A stretch of DNA of 64,000 nucleotides from Bacteroidota bacterium (GTDB lineage Bacteria > Bacteroidota > Ignavibacteria > Ignavibacteriales > Melioribacteraceae): positions 124,001-188,000 of the forward strand of contig JAHJUE010000009.1 of assembly GCA_018829205.1 (NCBI GenBank), read 5' to 3'. The notes beneath the pieces were generated by a model. That model was not told where the DNA came from and made no database searches. It saw nothing but the letters and a program-made list of their open reading frames with translations. The position numbers and the translations under genes are program-made. Positions within the stretch are counted from its first letter, which is position 1, and every line of letters starts with the position of its first letter. Below are positions 1 through 8,464 of the stretch, in pieces.

Positions 1-82
1 AGGCAGATTTAATCTTGGCAATAGAAATGAAATTATTGCTGTTAAAAAGAAATCTGATAGAAAAAAAATAATTGGCTATTAA
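1..82 (+). CDS. C-terminal end of an unidentified protein (partial)
   Basis: An open frame enters from the left edge (codons start at base 2) and stops at TAA 80-82, giving 26 residues ending in ...KKKSDRKKIIGY. The tail is basic and too short to assign a family. A hairpin at 101-137 follows, as expected after a 3' end. The frame could be chance, since only 26 codons are visible. Confidence 0.4.
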   Translation, partial: GRFNLGNRNEIIAVKKKSDRKKIIGY

Positions 83-100
83 TGAATCTAGTTGTTAAAT

Positions 101-137
101 GATATGCCGAGTCACTAATTAATTGGCTTGGCATATC
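101..137 (+). terminator. Hairpin after the left-edge gene, possible terminator
   Basis: GATATGCC (101-108) is perfectly complementary to GGCATATC (130-137), with extra partial pairing inside. It starts 19 bases after the stop of the partial gene. The following bases are T-rich but interrupted, so it is only a moderate terminator candidate. Confidence 0.4.
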
Positions 138-267
138 TTGTAATAATTTTTCAAATAATACTTTACAACTTCTAATTTATTTTTATTTTAATTGAGTAAA
201 AAATTAATTAATTATTGTATTAATCCCGACATTAGAAGAAGCATTTTCCTACTTCCAATCTATAATA

Positions 268-355
268 TGAATACCCTGTGAATACCCTGTGAAAACCCAT
301 CAAATCCGAGATAAATATAAGGTGAAAACCCTGCGCCTTCGAGATAAATCCTAGA
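268..355. repeat. 11-bp tandem repeat nested in a 33-bp repeat
   Basis: TGAATACCCTG occurs at 268-278 and 279-289, TGAAAACCCAT at 290-300 and TGAAAACCCTG at 323-333, all in 11-bp phase. The blocks 290-322 and 323-355 form an imperfect 33-bp direct repeat sharing CGAGATAAAT. It lies in the 333-bp gap (83-415) between convergent gene ends. The 11-bp unit shifts reading frame each copy, so it is not coding. Apart from this and the hairpin at 101-137, the gap holds nothing I recognise. Confidence 0.6.
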
Positions 356-415
356 CGAATCCGGAATCAATTCGATAAAGACATAAAAAGAAAGGCATCT
401 TCACTAATTTCAAAT

Positions 416-1030
416 CTATTTATTATTAAAAGTTTGGTCAATTATAGAGAACCTTCTCCAATCTTTATAATCATAATGCCACCATTCGGATTCGAGGTGA
501 TTGAAACCGAACATAGTCATAACATTTAAAAGAAGTTTTCTGTTTACTAATATATGCGTCGGAAAATCTGTGTAGCTATGCCCCGCCTTATCCGTGAAGT
601 CATCATATAAAGTCCCCATTAAAAGCTCAACGCCGTTTGAATCGACAATTGTTAAATCAACCGCGGCGCCTCTATTATGTCTTGAACCTGTTGCGGGATC
701 GGCAACAAAATTAGGATCGGGGTAAATTTCCCACATTTTTTTCTGAACTGATAGCGGACGGTATGCGTCGAAAATTTTGAGTCTGAGATTATGATTCTTT
801 TTCAGATATGAATTGATTTCTTTTAATTTTTCAGCAACAATTTTTCTGCAGTATACTTTATCGGTTGGATAAAGAATTTTTCCGGCGAAATTGTCAGTTG
901 TTGCGTATTTAACATCTGTAATTATGGTTGAATCAACACTGCCAAGAAATACAATTGAAGTATCATTCTGAGCATCTGTATTTCTAAAAAATATAATTAG
1001 TATAAAAACCGTAAAAAGTACTTTGTACAT
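416..1030 (-). CDS. ddpX: D-alanyl-D-alanine dipeptidase, VanX/DdpX family (M15D)
   Basis: Predicted zinc dipeptidase that splits D-Ala-D-Ala released from, or used for, peptidoglycan. The M15D signature is complete: FDAYRP around residue 87 with the transition-state Arg91, SRHNRGAAVD with zinc ligands His118 and Asp125, and ESEWWH with catalytic Glu181 and ligand His185. A short N-terminal hydrophobic stretch (residues 4-15) ending near DAQ looks like a signal peptide, which suggests a periplasmic recycling role rather than VanX-type vancomycin resistance. No vanH/vanA partner is nearby. The length of 204 residues is normal for the family plus a signal peptide. Confidence 0.9.
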   Translation of the reverse strand: MYKVLFTVFILIIFFRNTDAQNDTSIVFLGSVDSTIITDVKYATTDNFAGKILYPTDKVYCRKIVAEKLKEINSYLKKNHNLRLKIFDAYRPLSVQKKMWEIYPDPNFVADPATGSRHNRGAAVDLTIVDSNGVELLMGTLYDDFTDKAGHSYTDFPTHILVNRKLLLNVMTMFGFNHLESEWWHYDYKDWRRFSIIDQTFNNK

Positions 1031-1106
1031 ATTTTTATCCGTTCATGAAATTATGGTTTTTCATTCATCATTAAAAAAAGGCTTAATTAATTGTTAAGTT
1101 ATACTC

Positions 1107-1307
1107 TCAGGACTTTTTATTCCTCAAATCCGTTATACAAAGTTCAACGGCTTCTTCAATTTCTTTTTGCTCTGTTAGGTGCCGGACCTTTGAAATAAAT
1201 ACTGCGGTATTTATTTTATTACCTGAGATCGGGTCATAAAAAAATAAAGATTCCTGAACAAGACCTTTTTCTAATGCTAAACGAGTAATTGTTTCGTGAG
1301 AGTGCAT
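1107..1307 (-). CDS. Small hypothetical protein (66 aa)
   Basis: A 66-residue soluble protein with no signal peptide or membrane segment, rich in Glu and Lys, ending in LRNKKS. It starts at an ATG 76 bases before the dipeptidase stop and reads in the same direction. I do not recognise a family. The predicted helices (residues 1-16 and 38-64) and ordinary composition are compatible with a real small gene, but coding status rests on ORF integrity alone. Confidence 0.5.
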   Translation of the reverse strand: MHSHETITRLALEKGLVQESLFFYDPISGNKINTAVFISKVRHLTEQKEIEEAVELCITDLRNKKS

Positions 1308-1509
1308 CTTTATTCCCGAAATAATTATACATTTTTTAGAGGATTATATAAACAGAATATTTGACGCAATATTAGTAGAAGTTAAGTAATGCAGTATATA
1401 AGTAAATCTAAGTTAAAATTAATTATTTCATTTCACAACATTAAAAATCCGATTAATTAAAATTAAAGATTATTGTCTCAATTTTTAAGTTATTTTAAAA
1501 ATCTAATTT

Positions 1510-3624
1510 CTATTTTCTTTTTAGCACTATTCCGCTGACCGGATTTAAAATAATTTCAGCCGGTGCAATTCCAAGCGAACTTGTGCCGGCTTTTTTATTA
1601 TTAACTAAAATTTCCCATTGGTTTTCAGCAATAGGAAATTTCGCTTCAATATTTTTATTAGCGTTAAACATTACTAAAAATTCTTCTTCTTTATATTTTA
1701 TTGAATAAGCAAGCGCGAATTTATTATAAGAAAGTTCGGTGAATTTAATATTGCCGTAATCAGCTTTGCGGAATGCTTCATAAGTTTTTCTTAACTCAAT
1801 TAATCCTTTGTAATAATCGAAAAGATCATGATTAATTTCAGCATGATTATAATTAATATAATTTGCCTCATTGTCTTTATCGTAGCTGTTATGGTCAATC
1901 ATTCCTTTATGCGGATCTTTAGCATCTGTATTATTTGGGATAACTTTAGACCTTGCGAATTCCTGCCCGCTGTGAATCATTGTTATCCCCTGAGAAGTCA
2001 ATAAAAAGAGCGCGGCAAGTTTATTAAGTTTTGTTTGCAGAGGGGATAAGGCCGCGTTTTTATTTATATCATTAATTATTGAGTCTCTTTTAACTTCACC
2101 GGAAGCAATTCTTATAAAATCGCCCAGGGTATATCCGTCATGCGATTCAAGGTAATTTACCGAATGTTCTTTTGTCTGGAACAAACCGTGTTTATCTTTA
2201 ATCAACGTTCCGTTTACATAACTCTTGATTCTTTCTATGTTATTATTGCCGTACCATTTTCCGAAAATCCATCCTAATCCGTCAACTGGGTTTTCACCCT
2301 TAATTCCGTTGCGTATCTGGTCGTTCCACGCGCTCCAACCGCGCATAGAAAAGCCTTGCGGATCATAACCGCCGCCCCACGGTTCGCATGTAAAGATTAC
2401 ATTCGGATTTATTTTTCTAGCTTCTCTTATAACGGCTTCAATTGTTTCCCAATCAATTAATTTACCAAGGTCAAATCGGAAACCGTCAATATGATATTCC
2501 TTCATCCAGTATAAAATGCTGTCAATAATTAACCGCCGCATCATCGGAGCTTCTGTTTTTAAGTCGTTTCCGCAATAGCTTTCGGCAATAAAATTTCCTT
2601 TATCATCCAGCCTGAAATAATAGTCCTTATCAATCTGTTTCAAGTTCCCGATTTCATATTCGGACAGATGGTTATAAACTACATCCATTATCACGGCAAT
2701 ATCTTCTTTATGAAAAGCTTTAACCATGTTTTTGAATTCGTTAACCTGTTTGCCGGTTGTTCCCATCCAAACATTATGTTTAAATGATTTCCAATCCTCA
2801 CTGTAATAAGCTTCGGGAGCAAAAAACGCAGCGGTCATATAACCCCAATGATTTCTTTCATACGGATTCCATGAATTAAATTTTCCGTTGAGCGAATCAT
2901 TAAAAGGACTTTCCATATTCCCGAATTCCTGCGCGGGCAGCAGCTCAACAGTATTAACGCCGAGATTTTTTATATAATCAATACCGCCGGTTGTGTTTTT
3001 TTGAACAAGTCCCTTATAAGTCCCCGGATAATCGCTTTTGGAAGAAGGATGAGCGGTCATATCCCGTACGTGCATTTCATAAATTATTAAATCCCGCCAA
3101 TCTCTTTGAATAGATTTATCGTTTTCCCAATCATATGATTTTTCATATACAATTGATTTTCTGGGATTATGAAAAGTATTATAGGTGGCAACCGCTTTCG
3201 AATAGGGATCGATGCATAAGGGCGCGTTTCCGTTTTCGGAAATATTGTGTTTATTATAAACTTTGTATCCGTAATATAATCCGTTTAATTCACCATCAAG
3301 CATAACTTCCCAAACGCCGTCTTCATCAGCGGTCATTTCATACTCTTCCGAATTTATATCTTCAGCATTTTTAAATGTATGAAGCACAACCTTGTGGGCA
3401 TTAGGCGTGAACAGACGGAATACTGTATTACCGTTTTCAAAAAAGGAACCGAGTTTTTTATCAGAATAATTCTGAGAGGTATTTTCTTTTTCTTTATTTA
3501 AAATTAAAACATCATTGCCGGAATTTTTATCGCTTATATACAAATCTGCTCCCAAAGAAATATTTGTAAATGTAGTTGATAAGATTATCGAAAAAAATAA
3601 CTTAATTATAAGTTTCATATTCAT
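1510..3624 (-). CDS. pulA: Pullulanase / glycogen-debranching-type GH13 enzyme, exported
   Basis: Hydrolyses alpha-1,6 branch points in pullulan, starch or glycogen. An N-terminal signal peptide (about residues 1-25, ending SLGA) is followed by a CBM48-like early-set domain (about 65-150, TVFRLFTPNA) and a GH13 barrel. The conserved regions are visible: DVVYNH (314-319), GFRFD with nucleophile Asp385, FTCEPWGG with acid/base Glu414, and ESHDG with Asp496. Type I pullulanases are of similar length. The gene lies 40 bases downstream of a GH31 alpha-glucosidase, so the two probably form an operon that trims branched glucans to glucose in the periplasm. Confidence 0.9.
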   Translation of the reverse strand: MNMKLIIKLFFSIILSTTFTNISLGADLYISDKNSGNDVLILNKEKENTSQNYSDKKLGSFFENGNTVFRLFTPNAHKVVLHTFKNAEDINSEEYEMTADEDGVWEVMLDGELNGLYYGYKVYNKHNISENGNAPLCIDPYSKAVATYNTFHNPRKSIVYEKSYDWENDKSIQRDWRDLIIYEMHVRDMTAHPSSKSDYPGTYKGLVQKNTTGGIDYIKNLGVNTVELLPAQEFGNMESPFNDSLNGKFNSWNPYERNHWGYMTAAFFAPEAYYSEDWKSFKHNVWMGTTGKQVNEFKNMVKAFHKEDIAVIMDVVYNHLSEYEIGNLKQIDKDYYFRLDDKGNFIAESYCGNDLKTEAPMMRRLIIDSILYWMKEYHIDGFRFDLGKLIDWETIEAVIREARKINPNVIFTCEPWGGGYDPQGFSMRGWSAWNDQIRNGIKGENPVDGLGWIFGKWYGNNNIERIKSYVNGTLIKDKHGLFQTKEHSVNYLESHDGYTLGDFIRIASGEVKRDSIINDINKNAALSPLQTKLNKLAALFLLTSQGITMIHSGQEFARSKVIPNNTDAKDPHKGMIDHNSYDKDNEANYINYNHAEINHDLFDYYKGLIELRKTYEAFRKADYGNIKFTELSYNKFALAYSIKYKEEEFLVMFNANKNIEAKFPIAENQWEILVNNKKAGTSSLGIAPAEIILNPVSGIVLKRK

Positions 3625-3664
3625 TTTGTTAGTTCCGTATATTAAACCAGTATCAATTCAAGAC

Positions 3665-6118
3665 TTATTGAATTTCAACATAAATATTATCCATAACAGG
3701 TGTTTTAATAATTAAAAATTTATCAGACTTATTATAGAAAAAACTTTCGTTTGATTCATCAAATTTATTTTTGTCTTTTATGCTCTTAAATAAAATGCCG
3801 TTTACTTTTACCGAATTAAAAGAATCAATATTTATCATTTGAAAAAGGTAATTTACCAATTTGGAATCATAACCTTTATATGTTTTATCAAGTTTAATTA
3901 TAATCTTACCTGAGTTTTTTACCGCATTAATATTTGTTAATGAATAATTCCCGTTTGTGTATTTAAATGTTTCGCCGTCGTCTTCATATAAATTATAATC
4001 ATTGTATTTTTCGGACGGAAATATTAAAAATTCCATTTGCCGAATCTGTTTTTCACCAACATAATTTTGTGATTCATGCATCGGAATTATTCCGCCTTCC
4101 TTTAAATAAAGAGGAATATTATTTCGCGGGGCTTCTACAACAATCCAACTTCCGCCTTCAATTATGCGCCCGGGCGGATTTGAATTCCATTCAAACCAAG
4201 TACCTTCCGGGAGGTATAATTTTTTAAACAAATCATTTTCATTCAGAACAGGCGCCACAAGTAAATTATCTCCGAGCATAAACTGTTCCTGAATTTCGTT
4301 TAAGTAACAGTTTTTGTCGGATTGATTATTTAAAAACATCGGACGCATAACAGGCATTCCTGTTTTAGATGCGTAATAAAATTCACTGTACCAGAAAGGA
4401 AGCAACTGATATCTAAATTTAATAGAAGCGCGCGCTATATCGGTAACCCATTCCGGGAACGCCCATGGTTCCTGAGCTTTTGTATTAATTTCAGTATGAC
4501 CTCTGAAAAAAGGAGTAAAAGAGCCGAGCTGATACCATCTTGCGTAAAGTTTTGCGGAAGGTTCTCCCATAAATCCTCCGGCATCGGGACCGTTAAAGGC
4601 CACTCCGCTTAATCCCAATCCCTGCGGCATAACACATGAAAGTTTCAGATGTTCTTCCGTAGCTTCGTTATCACCAGTCCAAACAGCTGAATACCTTTGT
4701 ATTCCGGCAAACGCGGCGCGAGTTAATACAAATCTTCTTTTATCTGAAGAATGTTTTTGCAGGCCTTCGTTTGTTGCTTGCGCCATAGCAAGACCGTAAA
4801 CATTATGTATTTTTTTATGCGATGCTTTAAATCCGTTATCATCAAACTGTACAATATCAGGAAAATTCTGTCCCCATACCGCCGGCTCATTCATATCGTT
4901 CCAGAATCCTTCAATACCTTCATTCATTAATACAGATAATTTATCACCCCACCATTCACGTGTCTCTTTTTTTGTGAAGTCGGGAAAGTAAGCCCATGAA
5001 GGCCAGACTTCGCCTTGGTAATATTGGCCGTCGGGATATTTTGCAAAAAGATCTTTTGCAATCCCTTCTTTTGCGGCATGATAATTTTCATCTGCTTTTA
5101 CGCCCGGGTCAATTATTGTTATTAATTTGAATCCGTCTTTCTTTAAATCACTAATCATTTTTTCAGGCTGCGGGAATCTTTCTTTATCCCATGTAAAAAC
5201 TCTATAGCCGTCCATATAATGAATGTCGAGATAAATTACATCGCATGGTATATCGTAATCTCTAAAATTTTTTGCAATCTCTCTTACTTTAGATTCCGGG
5301 TAATAGCTCCATCTGCTTTGCTGATAACCGAGTGCCCATTTAGGGGGCATTTGCATTCTTCCCGTTAATAATGTGTAATCAGAAACAACTTTTTTAATTT
5401 CAGGTCCGTAGATAAAATAATAATCCATTTCGCCTTTATCGGCGCCGAACCAGTAAAACCTGTCGTTGCTAGCGCCCATGTTAAAATATGATTTATACGT
5501 GTTGTCGAAAAATATTCCGTACCCTTTAAAATCTTTTACGCCGATAAAAAAAGGAATAGAAACATAGAGCGGGTCTTTGCGGCTTGTATATGCCGGGTAA
5601 TCCGTATTCCACATTGTATATTGATTGCCGTTCTTTTTTAAGTTATCGGACTTTTCCCCGAGTCCGAAAAAGTTTTCGCCTTCAAGTAATTTTTTGTGAA
5701 CGCGCACTTCTTCACTGTCGAAACTTACGCCGAAACTTTCTTCGTCGGCGTTTATCAAATTCATATCTTTATCGTAAATAGAAATACGGCAGGGAGATTT
5801 ATTAATTTGAATATTTAATTCGCCGGTTGTAACTAGAAAATGATTTTCTTCTTCCTTAAAAGAAAAATTTGTTTTTCCCGGAAGCTCATAAATCACCGCG
5901 TAAGAGGGAGCCGGGTCAAATTCATTTTTATTGGTAAAACGGAAACGTATAATATTGTATTGATAAACATATAAATTGAATTTTGAGTTTGATAAATCGA
6001 ACTCGATTCTGTTCTCAAATTGTTTGTAATTTTTTACATCCCCGGCAAATTCAAATTGAGCGTTCATATTTGTCATCACAAAAATTAATAATAAAAGAAT
6101 GGGTTTGATTAGTTTCAT
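3665..6118 (-). CDS. Alpha-glucosidase, glycoside hydrolase family 31, exported
   Basis: Family GH31 alpha-glucosidase of 817 residues. A signal peptide (residues 1-20, ending MNAQ) precedes an N-terminal beta-sandwich and the catalytic barrel. The nucleophile motif WNDMNEP places Asp408, and WTGDN gives acid/base Asp483. The GYQQSRWSYYPE and FFRGHTE strings are typical of the family. Other GH31 activities such as alpha-xylosidase cannot be excluded, but pairing with the pullulanase favours malto-oligosaccharide hydrolysis. It is the first gene of the pair, and a 15-bp palindrome sits ten bases upstream of its start codon, a possible operator. Confidence 0.9.
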   Translation of the reverse strand: MKLIKPILLLLIFVMTNMNAQFEFAGDVKNYKQFENRIEFDLSNSKFNLYVYQYNIIRFRFTNKNEFDPAPSYAVIYELPGKTNFSFKEEENHFLVTTGELNIQINKSPCRISIYDKDMNLINADEESFGVSFDSEEVRVHKKLLEGENFFGLGEKSDNLKKNGNQYTMWNTDYPAYTSRKDPLYVSIPFFIGVKDFKGYGIFFDNTYKSYFNMGASNDRFYWFGADKGEMDYYFIYGPEIKKVVSDYTLLTGRMQMPPKWALGYQQSRWSYYPESKVREIAKNFRDYDIPCDVIYLDIHYMDGYRVFTWDKERFPQPEKMISDLKKDGFKLITIIDPGVKADENYHAAKEGIAKDLFAKYPDGQYYQGEVWPSWAYFPDFTKKETREWWGDKLSVLMNEGIEGFWNDMNEPAVWGQNFPDIVQFDDNGFKASHKKIHNVYGLAMAQATNEGLQKHSSDKRRFVLTRAAFAGIQRYSAVWTGDNEATEEHLKLSCVMPQGLGLSGVAFNGPDAGGFMGEPSAKLYARWYQLGSFTPFFRGHTEINTKAQEPWAFPEWVTDIARASIKFRYQLLPFWYSEFYYASKTGMPVMRPMFLNNQSDKNCYLNEIQEQFMLGDNLLVAPVLNENDLFKKLYLPEGTWFEWNSNPPGRIIEGGSWIVVEAPRNNIPLYLKEGGIIPMHESQNYVGEKQIRQMEFLIFPSEKYNDYNLYEDDGETFKYTNGNYSLTNINAVKNSGKIIIKLDKTYKGYDSKLVNYLFQMINIDSFNSVKVNGILFKSIKDKNKFDESNESFFYNKSDKFLIIKTPVMDNIYVEIQ

Positions 6119-6127
6119 AATTATTAC

Positions 6128-6142
6128 CGAATAATTTATTCG
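6128..6142. promoter_or_regulatory. 15-bp palindrome upstream of the glucan-hydrolase operon
   Basis: CGAATAA-T-TTATTCG is a perfect 7-1-7 palindrome ending ten bases before the alpha-glucosidase start (6118, minus strand). The position overlaps the 5' untranslated region or ribosome site, where a repressor could act. No regulator gene is adjacent, so the operator role is inference. Confidence 0.35.
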
Positions 6143-6252
6143 AGGTTGGATTATAAAATAGCAATAAATAGAATTATGTAAAAGGGGTAAGAAATTATAA
6201 TAACAGAAAATTAAATTGCTTTATTAAAACTAAAATAGGGAAAAATTATTTT

Positions 6253-6326
6253 GATTGGATGATTGACTGTTTGATTGATTGAACATATTTTTCACCCAAT
6301 CACCCAATCACCCAATCACCCAATCA
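6253..6326. repeat. Octamer-built hairpin element, copy 1
   Basis: The left arm holds 8-bp units GATTGGAT, GATTGACT, GTTTGATT, GATTGAAC (6253-6284). After a short AT-rich loop the right arm is four exact copies of TCACCCAA (6292-6323) plus TCA. The arms are imperfectly complementary. The final TCA is, on the minus strand, the TGA stop codon of the M1 aminopeptidase gene, so the element reaches exactly to the end of that gene. A related element lies at 31102-31176. Confidence 0.75.
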
Positions 6327-8339
6327 TTTCAACAGAACCATTTTTTTTGAATCCAGGAATGTATCCGTTTTCATCTGGTAAATATAAACTCCGCTGGATA
6401 AGTCTTTGTTTATTGAAGTTAAATCAAACTCTGCTTCGTAAACGCCCGGATCTTTTTCTTCATCGACTAAGACTGTTATTTCATTTCCAAGTAAATCAAA
6501 AACAGTAATCTTAACATTCTGTCTTCTGTACATTACATAATTAAATTTTGTTGAAGGGTTAAAAGGATTAGGATAATTCTGTTCCAGGTAAAAATCATTC
6601 ATCAGCTCATATTTTTTACCGACTTCGGTTGTTCCGGAGGCTGCTTTAAGTATCCAGTTATCGGGGTCTAAAACTACATTTGTAGGTTTTGAATTTAATA
6701 CAATATTAAAAGTCTGATTCTGCCGGTCATTAAATACTGTGAATAATGTATCGCCCTGGTTTGTCTGCGCTTTAAATTGAACAGGCATTGTAAAAAATGA
6801 AGGACTGGTGTTAAGTACCTGCTGGTTCACATTTATAACCAAATTGTAAAGACCGCCGGATTCAGTATATCCCCAATCATAATTGTATCTTGGGTAACTT
6901 TGGCCGTAAATCCATTGACTGAAAAAATAATCCAAGTCGATTCCCGACACCTGTTCAACAATATTTTGAAAATCTTCGGTTGTCGCAACGCTATAAGAAA
7001 GATGCGGATCATTGGCATAAGCTTTCAGCGCGGCAAAAAATATGTCGTCTCCTAAAATCCCTCTTAACATATGCAGAACAACAGCGCCCTTTGCATAACT
7101 TCGGCTTGAGCTAAATATTTCATTAATAGTAGAAATATTTTGAACATATATACTGCCGATTGCTGAAATTGCTGGATAATAAATACCATACATTTCATTA
7201 TATATTTGATTATTATATTCCTCCATACCGTAAAAATGCTCAATCCACAAAGCTTCCGAATAAGTAGCGAATCCTTCATTTAACCAGATGTGGTGCCAAT
7301 CTTTGCATGTTATTTTATCACCAAACCATTGGTGAGCGAGTTCATGAGCTACTAATGTTTCTCCGAAACTGCCCATTGAAGAAATCGTTTGATGTTCCAT
7401 TCCCCCGCCGAAACCGCATTGAGCGTGACCGTATTTATCATTTATAAACGGATACAAACCATAAACTTCCGAAAAGAATTCGAGCATAGGAACAGTTCTG
7501 TCTAACTGGCTTTTTTTGTTTGCGTCCAATGTGCCGGGATAAATATAATGAACAACATCCATAGTCTCGCCGGGTTCATATTCAAATTCATTTTTATACT
7601 CTTCATAATTCGTCATTGCTATTGAAATTAAGTATTGAGCAATCGGAGTTCTGTTTTTCCATTTATAAGTTTTGGTTGTTCCGTTGTCAACAACATCTTC
7701 AAGAGTTCCGTTGGAAACAGTTTTGTAAAACTCATCTGCCGTAATCCAAACATCAGATGAATCAACTTTATCGGCAGGAGTATCTTTGCAGGGAAACCAG
7801 TTACTCGAGCTGTAGGGTTCTGATAAAGTCCATATAACAGGCTGACCGTCGTTGCGTTTTGTGGTAGCCTGATCTGTGCCGTAAACATATCCGCCGAACT
7901 CTTCGCGTATTGGGTTTCCTTTATAATAAATATCTATTTCAAATTCTTCCAAAGGTGAAAACGTAATTGGTAAATTTACCGTAAAAATATCTTCATTTGA
8001 ATTTCTTATAAAATTTATTTTCGCGTTATTCAGCAAAACGGAATCAATAATCATATTTCTCTTTAAATCAAGAAAACATGAATTTATAGAAGAGTCTGCC
8101 GGTTTTAATTTTACTGTGGTTTTTCCGCTTACAAAACTTTGGTTTATTAATAAATCTATTTTGTAATAAAGCGCGTCAATTGTTTCATCTCCGGGGTAAT
8201 TCAGCTTGCCTGTTTTTAACAAATTATTATACGAATTAATTTTAGTTTGACTGCAAAGCTCGGAGGCAGATTGCGCGTAAATTTTATTTGCAAGATAAAC
8301 GTTTATAAAGAGCAATGTTAAAACGAAAAATTTTTTCAC
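6324..8339 (-). CDS. Secreted M1-family zinc aminopeptidase with type IX sorting domain
   Basis: Zinc metallopeptidase predicted to trim N-terminal residues from peptides outside the cell. Signal peptide about 1-22 (ending IYAQ). The M1 exopeptidase motif GGGMEH (311-316) precedes HELAH with ligands His332 and His336, catalytic Glu333, and third ligand Glu355 in WLNEGFATY. The last 80 residues form a type IX secretion domain (NYPNPFNPST ... SSGVYIYQM ... KKMVLLK). The start is GTG at 8339: a hydrophobic KKFFVLTLLF follows at once and AAGGA lies about nine bases upstream. The stop codon is part of an octamer repeat element. Confidence 0.92.
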   Translation of the reverse strand: MKKFFVLTLLFINVYLANKIYAQSASELCSQTKINSYNNLLKTGKLNYPGDETIDALYYKIDLLINQSFVSGKTTVKLKPADSSINSCFLDLKRNMIIDSVLLNNAKINFIRNSNEDIFTVNLPITFSPLEEFEIDIYYKGNPIREEFGGYVYGTDQATTKRNDGQPVIWTLSEPYSSSNWFPCKDTPADKVDSSDVWITADEFYKTVSNGTLEDVVDNGTTKTYKWKNRTPIAQYLISIAMTNYEEYKNEFEYEPGETMDVVHYIYPGTLDANKKSQLDRTVPMLEFFSEVYGLYPFINDKYGHAQCGFGGGMEHQTISSMGSFGETLVAHELAHQWFGDKITCKDWHHIWLNEGFATYSEALWIEHFYGMEEYNNQIYNEMYGIYYPAISAIGSIYVQNISTINEIFSSSRSYAKGAVVLHMLRGILGDDIFFAALKAYANDPHLSYSVATTEDFQNIVEQVSGIDLDYFFSQWIYGQSYPRYNYDWGYTESGGLYNLVINVNQQVLNTSPSFFTMPVQFKAQTNQGDTLFTVFNDRQNQTFNIVLNSKPTNVVLDPDNWILKAASGTTEVGKKYELMNDFYLEQNYPNPFNPSTKFNYVMYRRQNVKITVFDLLGNEITVLVDEEKDPGVYEAEFDLTSINKDLSSGVYIYQMKTDTFLDSKKMVLLK

Positions 8340-8410
8340 AATGAAAAATCCTTTTTTATAATCATAACAAATATAATGATTATTCTAAAGGCAAAATATA
8401 AGGGATAAAA

Positions 8411-8439
8411 AAAATCCCGTTTTGTTCAAACGGGATTTT
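8411..8439 (-). terminator. Terminator of the methylmalonyl-CoA decarboxylase operon
   Basis: AAAATCCCGTTT (8411-8422) and AAACGGGATTTT (8428-8439) form a perfect 12-bp stem with a 5-base loop. On the minus strand a run of T follows. It lies 26 bases beyond the stop of the last decarboxylase gene. Confidence 0.88.
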
Positions 8440-8464
8440 ATAAATAAATACTCTGAATAAAATT

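Noticed and set aside
6292-6323. Four TCACCCAA units as a CRISPR array
   Set aside because: The units are only 8 bp, contiguous and without spacers; no cas gene is near.
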